DNA of 7,072 nucleotides from positions 1 to 7,072 of the forward strand of contig CAIVCU010000270.1 in the NCBI GenBank assembly GCA_903904495.1, given 5' to 3'. The notes beneath the pieces are model-generated. The model was not told the DNA's origin. It did no database searches and was given only the letters and a program-made list of their open reading frames with translations. Positions 1 to 5,835 of this stretch are shown here, piece after piece. This DNA comes from an uncultured Chlorobiaceae bacterium (GTDB lineage: Bacteria > Bacteroidota > Chlorobiia > Chlorobiales > Chlorobiaceae). The translations under genes were made by a program, and so were the position numbers. Each line of letters begins with the position of its first letter. Position 1 is the stretch's first letter.

Positions 1-59
1 AATCAGACATGCCTGCTATGCCTCCGGGTGGAATGGGTGGAATGGGCGGCATGTATTAA
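1..59 (+). CDS. groEL: 60 kDa chaperonin GroEL, C-terminal end only (partial)
   Basis: Only the last 18 codons and the stop (57-59) are present; the gene begins before the window. The visible tail reads SDMPAMPPGGMGGMGGMY. The Pro-Pro-Gly-Gly-Met stretch followed by GGM repeats is the classic flexible C-terminal tail of bacterial GroEL, which projects into the folding chamber of the ATP-driven chaperonin. Ending in Tyr after GGM rather than Met is a minor lineage variation. A strong intrinsic terminator follows 22 bases after the stop, so this is the last gene of its transcript (normally groES-groEL). The call rests on the tail alone, but little else looks like it. Confidence 0.9.
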   Translation, partial: SDMPAMPPGGMGGMGGMY

Positions 60-81
60 GCGTTGCTCCGTTCTGTTTTTT

Positions 82-113
82 AAAAAGCCAGCCTTCGGGC
101 TGGCTTTTTTTTT
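82..113 (+). terminator. Rho-independent terminator of the groEL transcript
   Basis: A perfect 7-bp GC-rich stem (GCCAGCC at 87-93, GGCTGGC at 98-104) is closed by a TTCG tetraloop with a C-G closing pair. It is followed by nine T residues (105-113). Five A residues before the stem (82-86) can pair with the T run, extending the stem to 12 bp and letting the structure also work in the reverse direction. It separates groEL from queC. Confidence 0.95.
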
Positions 114-158
114 GTTACCTTTCAGAAATTTTTTCCATCAATCCCTTATCTATAATCC

Positions 159-839
159 ATGAAAGCCGTAGTTCTTGTCAGCGGAGGAATGGACAGTCTT
201 GTGACCACTGCGATAGCTCATGAGAGAGGGTTCGAATTGGCGGCCATGCATGTCAATTACGGTCAGCGTACCTGGCAGAAAGAGTTGGCCTCGTTCCGTT
301 CTATCTGCACGCATTTCAATATAGAGCAGCGTCTCGAAGTCAATGCGGACTTTCTCGCAGAGATTGGCGGTTCCTCGCTGACAGATTATGCAATGCCGGT
401 GAGCGGCGCAGATCTTCAGGGGTCGGATATACCCACCAGTTATGTTCCTTTCCGGAATGCGGGTTTTCTGTCGATGGCGGTGAGCTGGTCGGAAGTCATT
501 GGTGCCGGCAAGATCTTTATAGGGGCGGTCGAAGAGGACTCTTCCGGCTATCCCGACTGCCGCAAAGTTTTTTACGACGCTTTCAATACGGTTATAGCTC
601 TCGGAACAAAACCCGAGACAAATATCGAGATCCTGACACCGCTCATTGAGATGCAGAAATCTGACATCGTCCGAAAGGGGATGGAGCTTGAGGTCCCTTT
701 CGGGTTTAGCTGGTCATGCTATAAAAGCGATGGAAAAGCCTGTGGTGTTTGCGACAGCTGTGCCCGCAGACTCAGAGCGTTTGAACTTGTCGGAGTGTGC
801 GATCCGATTGAATATGAAGAACGTCCTAAGTATATTTAG
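159..839 (+). CDS. queC: 7-cyano-7-deazaguanine synthase QueC
   Basis: QueC converts 7-carboxy-7-deazaguanine to preQ0 (7-cyano-7-deazaguanine) with ATP and ammonia, a cytoplasmic step toward queuosine in tRNA. The 226-residue length is normal for the family. The N-terminal PP-loop ATP-binding motif SGGMDS lies at residues 8-13. The C-terminal zinc site is complete: Cys187, Cys195, Cys198 and Cys201 (C-x7-C-x2-C-x2-C), within the typical WSCY...CGVCDSCxRR context. The start at 159 is the only one leaving the PP-loop intact; no Shine-Dalgarno is visible before it. The gene stands alone after the groEL terminator, and no other preQ0 gene (queD, queE, folE) is in the window. Its transcript may continue through the repeat into the downstream run. 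Confidence 0.96.
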   Translation: MKAVVLVSGGMDSLVTTAIAHERGFELAAMHVNYGQRTWQKELASFRSICTHFNIEQRLEVNADFLAEIGGSSLTDYAMPVSGADLQGSDIPTSYVPFRNAGFLSMAVSWSEVIGAGKIFIGAVEEDSSGYPDCRKVFYDAFNTVIALGTKPETNIEILTPLIEMQKSDIVRKGMELEVPFGFSWSCYKSDGKACGVCDSCARRLRAFELVGVCDPIEYEERPKYI

Positions 840-851
840 AGTTGCAGTTAA

Positions 852-943
852 GGCATCCTCATTCAACTTTGTCATCTCAAACGTTTTATCTTGTCATCTT
901 GAACGTCAGACCCTGTCATCTCGAACGAATGTGAGAGATCTCC
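852..943 (+). repeat. Tandem 22-base intergenic repeat (three units, possible degenerate fourth)
   Basis: Three units begin at 871, 893 and 915, exactly 22 bases apart. Each opens with a 13-base core of the form GTCATCTYRAACG: GTCATCTCAAACG, GTCATCTTGAACG and GTCATCTCGAACG. The last unit continues into AATGTGAGAGATCTCC, which contains the 8-base palindrome GAGATCTC (935-942). A weaker GGCATCCTCATTC at 852-864 may be a decayed fourth copy. It begins 12 bases after the queC stop and ends 29 bases before the next start, so it fills the gap. From memory, GTCAT..GAACGAA..GAGATCTC sequences recur as short intergenic repeats in green sulfur bacteria and related groups; this was not checked here. Confidence 0.75.
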
Positions 944-971
944 AAGTCATCACCAATAAATAAGTTCAACC

Positions 972-1661
972 ATGAAACCTGTTAAAGCGAATTCTCCATC
1001 TGCTTCACAGTCGCTTACGGCAAGATTTTCTCTTTCGTTCGGCCTTATGGCTATGATCTGGATTGTTGGCCTTGCCGGCCATTTTACAGTGCTTCAGGAA
1101 TGGCCCGCCCTCTTTCTTTATGTTATAGGCTCTATCGCTCTTGTGCTTTATCGTGGTAAAACAAGTGGTGAGTGGAAGGAGATGTATCTTGCGGGTGGAG
1201 ATTTACGGAAGTCTCTAATGTGGGGTGGTATTGCAGGCGTTCTTCTCTTCAGTATGGATGTCATGAATACGGTGATCTACTATAAGAACGGAGGTGTTCC
1301 GATGACCGGTATGCAATTTATACTCGTCAATCGTTCGTTGCTCTATTTTTTCCCTGTTCTTGTTTTAGCCGAAGAGTTTCTTTGGCGTGGTATCATGTTT
1401 TCCTCCATGATTGAGCGGGGATTCAACAAACATTTGACGGTGTTTCTGACAACTCTGTTTTATGTCATCAACCATTTTGCGGTTGCCCCTGTCGGTATGA
1501 AAGAGCGTGCCCTGATGGGTATGATGGCGTTTCCGATAGGTATTTTTGGCGGATACCTTGTCCTCAAAACCCGTAATCTTTGGGGTAGTGTTCTAGTGCA
1601 CATGATCACCATGCTCTCCATGATGCTTGATATTTTTGTTATTCCTCAACTTTTGCACTGA
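972..1661 (+). CDS. CPBP-family intramembrane metalloprotease (Rce1/Abi-like)
   Basis: This 229-residue polytopic inner-membrane protein has hydrophobic segments near residues 23-40, 46-60, 84-103, 123-134, 157-172, 183-198 and 204-224. It carries the CPBP signature: EEFLWR at 134-139 (Glu134, Glu135, Arg139), FYVINH at 163-168 (His168), and His210 in the last segment. In CPBP/Rce1 proteases these Glu and His residues activate a catalytic water or metal within the membrane. Bacterial members are linked to prenyl-protein-type processing, bacteriocin self-immunity or unknown roles, so the substrate cannot be named. The residue four after His210 is Met, where many members have Asn. The start at 972 gives a hydrophilic N-terminal tail before the first helix. 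trpA follows after only 13 bases, suggesting cotranscription. Confidence 0.85.
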   Translation: MKPVKANSPSASQSLTARFSLSFGLMAMIWIVGLAGHFTVLQEWPALFLYVIGSIALVLYRGKTSGEWKEMYLAGGDLRKSLMWGGIAGVLLFSMDVMNTVIYYKNGGVPMTGMQFILVNRSLLYFFPVLVLAEEFLWRGIMFSSMIERGFNKHLTVFLTTLFYVINHFAVAPVGMKERALMGMMAFPIGIFGGYLVLKTRNLWGSVLVHMITMLSMMLDIFVIPQLLH

Positions 1662-1674
1662 TTATCGGCATACT

Positions 1675-2478
1675 ATGACGCAAAACAGAATTACCAGCCT
1701 TTTGAAGCAGGATAAAAAACTGCTGATAGCCTATTACATGCCGGAATTTCCGGTTGCCGGCGCGACGCTTCCTGTGCTTGAAGCGCTTGAGGAGAACGGC
1801 GCTGATATCATCGAACTTGGAATGCCTTATTCAGACCCGATCGGTGATGGCCCGGTGATCCAGGAAGCAGCTCATACCGCGATCCGCAATGGCGTAACCA
1901 TAAGTCATCTCTTTGCGTTAGTCCGAAAGGCACGTCGGGGGATAGGGTGCAGGAAGATTACAACACCTATCATTCTCATGGGTTACTGCAACCCGATGAT
2001 AGCCTACGGCAGCGACTGTTTTCTCCATGAAGCCGTCGAAGCGGGCGTCGACGGACTACTTATCCCTGATCTTCCACCTGAGGAGGCAGAAGATTTTCTT
2101 GAACGGGCCAAAGGTTTCGGTCTTACTGTAGTGTTTCTTATCTCACCGGTAACACCTTCAGGGAGGATAGAGATGATAGACTCTCTTTCAACGGATTTTT
2201 CATATTGTATTGCCGTTAATGCTACAACAGGAACAGCCAAGCTTTCAGATGCTGCAACAGGAGCGGCTGTTGATGACTACCTGAAAAGGGTGCGCAAACA
2301 TGCCAGAAAGAAATTTGTTGTCGGATTCGGGATCAAGGACAGGGAGCGAGTGGAGCATATGTGGAACCTGGCCGATGGTGCCGTTGTCGGTACCGCCCTG
2401 TTGCAGCATATTGCCTCATGCAAAACCCCCGAAGAGAGTGCCCGGCTTGCCGGAGAGTTCTGGAAAACACTGCGGTAG
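1675..2478 (+). CDS. trpA: Tryptophan synthase alpha chain TrpA
   Basis: TrpA cleaves indole-3-glycerol phosphate to indole and glyceraldehyde 3-phosphate, and passes indole to TrpB through a tunnel in the alpha2-beta2 complex. The 267-residue TIM barrel has the usual family length. The catalytic residues are present: Glu47 (in IIELGMPYSDP) and Asp58 (in IGDGPVIQ), matching E. coli Glu49 and Asp60. PDLPPEE (131-137) is a TrpB-contacting loop; NATTGT (182-187) is the mobile loop 6 region, keeping the Thr-Gly pair but with Val in place of the E. coli Arg179. GFGI (217-220) and GAVVGTA (235-241) form the phosphate site. An in-frame ATG at 1627 exists, but it lies inside the preceding gene and would add an atypical leader, so 1675 is preferred. 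trpB is not adjacent. The next gene begins 11 bases after the stop. Confidence 0.97.
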   Translation: MTQNRITSLLKQDKKLLIAYYMPEFPVAGATLPVLEALEENGADIIELGMPYSDPIGDGPVIQEAAHTAIRNGVTISHLFALVRKARRGIGCRKITTPIILMGYCNPMIAYGSDCFLHEAVEAGVDGLLIPDLPPEEAEDFLERAKGFGLTVVFLISPVTPSGRIEMIDSLSTDFSYCIAVNATTGTAKLSDAATGAAVDDYLKRVRKHARKKFVVGFGIKDRERVEHMWNLADGAVVGTALLQHIASCKTPEESARLAGEFWKTLR

Positions 2479-2489
2479 TCTTTTTTCCT

Positions 2490-3515
2490 ATGAACGTTCC
2501 AGAACAGCATTACCCCACCGTCGATATCATTATCCCCTACTACAAGAGGCGCGATATGCTTGAGCGCTGTCTTGACTCGCTTGAAAACACGATCTATCCC
2601 GCAATGAGCATCGTCGTGTTAGATAACGGAGGTAAAGAGGCCGGACTGGTATTTCTTGTCAAACGCTACAGGAACGCACGACTTGAGAGGCTGCCGGAAA
2701 ACAAAGGGTATGCCGGCGGCTGCAATGCAGGGCTGAAGAGCTCTTCAGCCGATTTCGTCGTCTTCATGAATGATGACACCGTTCATGATCCCCAGTGGCT
2801 TGATCGTCTTATTCTTGCTGCTCTTGAAGATGATCTCATCGGTGCTTTGCAGCCGAAAATCCTTTCGCTGAAGTCTGGTGGTAAAGGTAAAAGGGTTTTT
2901 GATTATGCAGGTGCTGCCGGTGGTATGCTCGACCGGCTTGGGTATCCCTATTGTCTTGGGCGTAAATTTGCCAGGCTTGAGTTTGATCAGGGACAGTATG
3001 ATTCCGGACAGGATATTTTTTGGGCCTCGGGTGTCGCCATGTTTGTAAAAAGAGCAGTAGCTGAAGAACTCGGCGGGTTTGATGAAGATTTTTTTATGCA
3101 GATGGAGGAGATTGATCTCTCTTGGCGTATGAAGCTTGCAGGCTACCATGTTCGTTCGGTTCCTTCCGCAGTCATATTGCATGAAGGAGGTGCTTCGCTG
3201 CAAAGCGGCTCGGTGGAAAAAATTTATTTCAATCACCGGAACAATATTACCATGCTGTTGAAGAACAGAAGTATGGCAGGGTTGTGCTGGCTGGTTCCAG
3301 TTCGGTGTATGCTTGACGTTGTCACTTCGATCTACTATCTCACGCAGCTTTCCGGAGGAGTGAAAAAATCCGGCGCGGTTTGGCGTGCGATAGCTTCTAA
3401 TATTCGGCAGTTTTCCGTGACGCTCAAAAAAAGGCAGGCAATTCAGTGTGCGAGGGTTGTTGACGAACACACCCTGTTCGGCCATGCACCCATATCACAA
3501 ATGACCGGCCGATAG
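2490..3515 (+). CDS. Family 2 glycosyltransferase (WbbL/rhamnosyltransferase-like)
   Basis: This 341-residue enzyme should transfer a sugar from a nucleotide donor to a glycan or lipid acceptor at the cytoplasmic face of the membrane. The GT-A fold starts at VDIIIPYYKR (11-20). NKGYAGGCNAG (71-81) is the donor-binding segment. NDDT (94-97) carries the DXD-type metal-binding acids. GGFDEDFFMQMEEIDLSWR (195-213) holds the ED-type catalytic region, followed by the conserved His231-Glu-Gly-Gly. The hydrophobic stretch near 262-287 may lie along the membrane. Members of this subgroup often build O-antigen or other surface polysaccharides; the sugar cannot be told. The start at 2490 follows trpA by 11 bases and sits just before the core domain. 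A longer in-frame version from 2361 would overlap trpA by 118 bases and add a non-homologous leader. It ends convergently with the minus-strand cassette. Confidence 0.88.
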   Translation: MNVPEQHYPTVDIIIPYYKRRDMLERCLDSLENTIYPAMSIVVLDNGGKEAGLVFLVKRYRNARLERLPENKGYAGGCNAGLKSSSADFVVFMNDDTVHDPQWLDRLILAALEDDLIGALQPKILSLKSGGKGKRVFDYAGAAGGMLDRLGYPYCLGRKFARLEFDQGQYDSGQDIFWASGVAMFVKRAVAEELGGFDEDFFMQMEEIDLSWRMKLAGYHVRSVPSAVILHEGGASLQSGSVEKIYFNHRNNITMLLKNRSMAGLCWLVPVRCMLDVVTSIYYLTQLSGGVKKSGAVWRAIASNIRQFSVTLKKRQAIQCARVVDEHTLFGHAPISQMTGR

Positions 3516-3546
3516 TTCACTCTTTTTTTCTGATGATAACTCTGAT

Positions 3547-4164
3547 TCAGCCTGTTTTTTCATTGCTGACATCATTGAAGGACAATCGTGTTTCTGAACA
3601 TTTTTTACAGCAAACCGGGGGCGCAAAAAAAATTGGTTTGACTTCTGCTTTGTAGGTAAGAAATGTCCCTGATCCCTGAGGGTACTCATCAAGGATCCAC
3701 TCTCCGTGATAGACCTTGAAATCACCGGTGATCTGCTCAAAATAAAGACGCTTCGGAGCCTCTCCCCATACCTTCATTTTTATATTGACCGTTTTCTGAA
3801 AGAAAAGTATCCCTGATTTCCCCTTCTCAAACATCACCTTCTCACTGCCATTGTCCGAAATTATGCCGCTATCAATAATATTCGGAACAAATTTTTTATG
3901 ATTGTCATAATCAGTGATGACATCCCATACCTTTTTTGGAGGTGCGGCTATATAGATATGTCCCGCAACACCGGTAACCCCATCCGGAAGGTCCGAAAGC
4001 ACAACAAGTACCTCACCCTTCAACAGTTTCTCATGATCTGCGGATAAAGAATCAGAAGAGACTCTATGTGTTGACTGTGCAATTGACAGGTAGGGAAAAA
4101 AAGAGATCAGTGCGACTATAACGAGCAGTATGGACCCGCAGAACCTTCTGATGGAACTATGCAT
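3547..4164 (-). CDS. SRPBCC (polyketide cyclase/dehydrase-like) protein with N-terminal export signal; 3' end frameshifted
   Basis: The SRPBCC/START-like fold forms a deep hydrophobic ligand pocket; ligand and role here are unknown. The frame gives 205 residues. Residues 1-30 look like a signal peptide or membrane anchor: Arg6-Arg7, a hydrophobic core at 11-27, and a possible cleavage site after Ala29 (SIA-Q). The domain runs from LLKG (47-50) to FFAPP (179-183), through KVWDVITDYDN (78-88) and FEQITGDFKVYHGEW (142-156). It aligns without gaps to the paralogue at 5323-5835, with about 64 of 137 residues identical by hand count. After FFAPP the frame ends in an unrelated Cys-rich tail. Removing one base from the five-C run (plus-strand G at 3617-3621) restores a tail matching the paralogue and moves the stop to 3495-3497 (about 222 residues). 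It is the last gene of the minus-strand cassette, 28 bases after the SDR gene. It may be a broken gene, a sequencing error or recoding. Confidence 0.82.
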   Translation of the reverse strand: MHSSIRRFCGSILLVIVALISFFPYLSIAQSTHRVSSDSLSADHEKLLKGEVLVVLSDLPDGVTGVAGHIYIAAPPKKVWDVITDYDNHKKFVPNIIDSGIISDNGSEKVMFEKGKSGILFFQKTVNIKMKVWGEAPKRLYFEQITGDFKVYHGEWILDEYPQGSGTFLTYKAEVKPIFFAPPVCCKKCSETRLSFNDVSNEKTG

Positions 4165-4192
4165 AGAGCGTTAAAAAACCTGGTGTTATTTG

Positions 4193-5236
4193 TTATTTTT
4201 TTTGAGGTGGAAGATGACCCCATGTCACCATATCCTTGACGGTTTCAATAATACTTTCCTTCACCGGCATAAAAGATAGTCCTAATTCCCGCTTGATTTT
4301 TGCATTGTCGTAGCGCGCAGTCCGGCCAATGTTTGTACGGATAAACATACCGGTATCTCTCGGTTGTGTGAAAGAGAGCCCTTTCATGAATAGTGTGCCG
4401 ACTTTTCCCGAAAGATCAATTTTTGGCAATGGATAGGCATCAAAACCCGATGATTTAAGAAGTGCCACAAGCGCGTTCATGTGCATTGTTTCTGCCGAGC
4501 AAAGGTATCTGCCGCTTGCTGTATCGTTTTCCATGGCCAGTATATGGGCTTTTGCAACATCCCTTACGTCGACAAAGCCCCAGTTGATATCCATGATGCC
4601 AGGGAATACCCCTTTCATGATGTCCCGGATCATACGGTTTGTGGTATTGAGCGAAGGGCCGAGCGAAGGGCCGGCAACCATAGTCGGGTTGATTGAAACC
4701 AGATCAAACCTTGGCCGTTTTCTCATTATGAAATCCCATGCAGCGCGTTCAGCAAGTGTTTTAGAATACTGATATGGGTTGCGATCAAGAGACGACATGG
4801 TATTCCAGTCTTTTTCAGTAAAGACTTTCATGCTTTCAGGTTCATCGGTAATAGCTGCAATCGAAGAGGTTAAAATCACCCGTTTGACTCCGCCTGATTT
4901 CAGGCAGCTTTCCAGTACCGTTTCAGTTCCGTTCACTGCCGGATCAACAAGATCTGTCTGCGGGTTTTTCACATTGATTTCATAAGGGCTGGCCGTATGC
5001 ATGACATAGTCGCACCCTTCAACAGCCCGGTCGTATGCTCCATCACTGAGGAGTTCCGCTTCAACAAGTTCCAGCCGGTCTGAAGCACCGGGAAGCCCGA
5101 GAAGGTAAGGATAATTTCCTGGGCTATTGCGCACAGTTCCCCTGACGCTATATCCCTTTGCAAGCAGTTCCCTGACGATATGGGCGGCGATAAATCCGGA
5201 TGCTCCGGTAACGCACACAGGCTTACTTGTAATCAT
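4193..5236 (-). CDS. NAD(P)-dependent extended SDR, dihydroflavonol reductase/cinnamoyl-CoA reductase type
   Basis: This 347-residue cytoplasmic oxidoreductase has an N-terminal Rossmann fold with the extended-SDR motif TGASGFIA (10-17). Arg33/Arg36 (VRGTVR) suggest preference for NADPH. The active site has Ser124/Ser125 (ILTSSIAA) and the pair Tyr155/Lys159 (NPYQYSK). INPTMVAGPSLGPSLNT (182-198) is the conserved loop lining the substrate cleft in the DFR/CCR group, which reduces carbonyls of ketones, aldehydes or CoA thioesters. Bacterial members have many substrates, so no specific reaction is assigned. The length is typical and the C-terminal substrate domain (to about 338) is complete. 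It lies between two paralogous SRPBCC genes on the same strand, 86 bases after one and 28 before the other, suggesting a shared small-molecule pathway. A perfect 12-base tandem repeat encodes the GPSLGPSL part of the loop. Confidence 0.88.
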   Translation of the reverse strand: MITSKPVCVTGASGFIAAHIVRELLAKGYSVRGTVRNSPGNYPYLLGLPGASDRLELVEAELLSDGAYDRAVEGCDYVMHTASPYEINVKNPQTDLVDPAVNGTETVLESCLKSGGVKRVILTSSIAAITDEPESMKVFTEKDWNTMSSLDRNPYQYSKTLAERAAWDFIMRKRPRFDLVSINPTMVAGPSLGPSLNTTNRMIRDIMKGVFPGIMDINWGFVDVRDVAKAHILAMENDTASGRYLCSAETMHMNALVALLKSSGFDAYPLPKIDLSGKVGTLFMKGLSFTQPRDTGMFIRTNIGRTARYDNAKIKRELGLSFMPVKESIIETVKDMVTWGHLPPQKK

Positions 5237-5322
5237 AGTGTCTCAATCGTGAATGGTTGCAGGTAAACACGTTGTATTGTTCCGATATTCTCCGCTGGAC
5301 AGACCAAAGCGCTCTGCGTTCT

Positions 5323-5835
5323 CTAAAGTGCTTCAGCTTTTTGCTTGTGAGCCTTGAGAATTCCCGGCAGATCCTGTCGCTGTACAAAGCTGACAAGGAT
5401 TGGTGGCGCAAAAAAAAGCGGTTTCATTTCCGCATTATACGAAAGCACAGTGCCTTGTGTTGCATTTCCGGGTTCCAGCACCCATTCTCCCCGGTACACC
5501 GCAAAATCTCCGGCAATCTGCTCGAAGACGATCTGTTTCGGGAACTCTTCCCTGATTTTCAGTCGAAAATGAACAATTTTTTCAAAGATAAAAATACCGG
5601 TTTTTCCGGTCTGGTCAAGAATGATTTCATCGTCATGGCGTTCAACAACTTTGCTGACCATGACCTTGGGCAGGTAACTGCTTAGATTATCGTAATCAGT
5701 CAGCGTTTCCCATACTTTTGCAGGAGTGGCATCAATATAAATTTTGCTGCTGGCACTGACCACATCGTCAGGAAGGTAGGTCAGGCTGATAAGAACATCA
5801 CCTTTCAGCAGCTGTTGTATTTCTGTTTCGTTCAT
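5323..5835 (-). CDS. SRPBCC (polyketide cyclase/dehydrase-like) protein, no signal peptide
   Basis: This 170-residue protein is almost entirely one SRPBCC domain, expected in the cytoplasm because nothing hydrophobic precedes it. It shares LLKG (9-12), KIYIDATPAKVWETLTDYDN (31-50), FEQIAGDFAVYRGEW (104-118) and YNAEMKPLFFAPP (133-145) with its paralogue at 3547-4164. Its C-terminus (146-170, SFVQRQDLPGIL then Lys/Ala-rich) is intact and serves as the reference for the frameshift in that gene. SRPBCC proteins bind lipids, polyketides or other hydrophobic molecules, or act as cyclases or aromatases; I cannot name the ligand. The start at 5835 has no Shine-Dalgarno. It is the first gene of the minus-strand cassette, upstream of the SDR, so its promoter should lie in 5836-6103, divergent from the PsiE-like gene. 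Confidence 0.86.
   Translation of the reverse strand: MNETEIQQLLKGDVLISLTYLPDDVVSASSKIYIDATPAKVWETLTDYDNLSSYLPKVMVSKVVERHDDEIILDQTGKTGIFIFEKIVHFRLKIREEFPKQIVFEQIAGDFAVYRGEWVLEPGNATQGTVLSYNAEMKPLFFAPPILVSFVQRQDLPGILKAHKQKAEAL

Noticed and set aside
151..156. Perfect TATAAT hexamer two bases before the queC start
   Set aside because: A promoter using it would start transcription near 162-163, after the ATG, and there is no -35-like hexamer at the right distance. Starting further downstream would destroy the PP-loop, so it is probably chance.
871..943. CRISPR array at the tandem repeats
   Set aside because: Units are 22 bases end to end with a 13-base degenerate core; there is no repeat-spacer structure and no cas gene.
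646..963. 105-codon open frame overlapping the end of queC and the repeat
   Set aside because: It is out of frame with queC, then translates the tandem repeat; no domain and no start signal.
1627..1674. In-frame extension of TrpA from ATG 1627
   Set aside because: It overlaps the CPBP gene and adds an atypical hydrophobic leader; starting at 1675 gives the normal TrpA length.
2361..2489. In-frame extension of the glycosyltransferase from ATG 2361
   Set aside because: It lies in another frame of trpA, gives an Arg/Cys-rich leader with no relation to the GT2 fold, and the ATG at 2490 sits directly before the domain.
2745..3485. 246-codon open frame antisense to the glycosyltransferase
   Set aside because: No recognisable domain and unnatural composition; it is the reverse-strand shadow of a gene with clear GT2 motifs.
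3516..3546. Terminator between the convergent genes
   Set aside because: There are T runs near 3522-3530 and 3555-3560, but no stable hairpin precedes them.
5257..5685. 142-codon plus-strand open frame across the SRPBCC gene
   Set aside because: It is antisense to a gene with clear paralogue support and shows no domain of its own.
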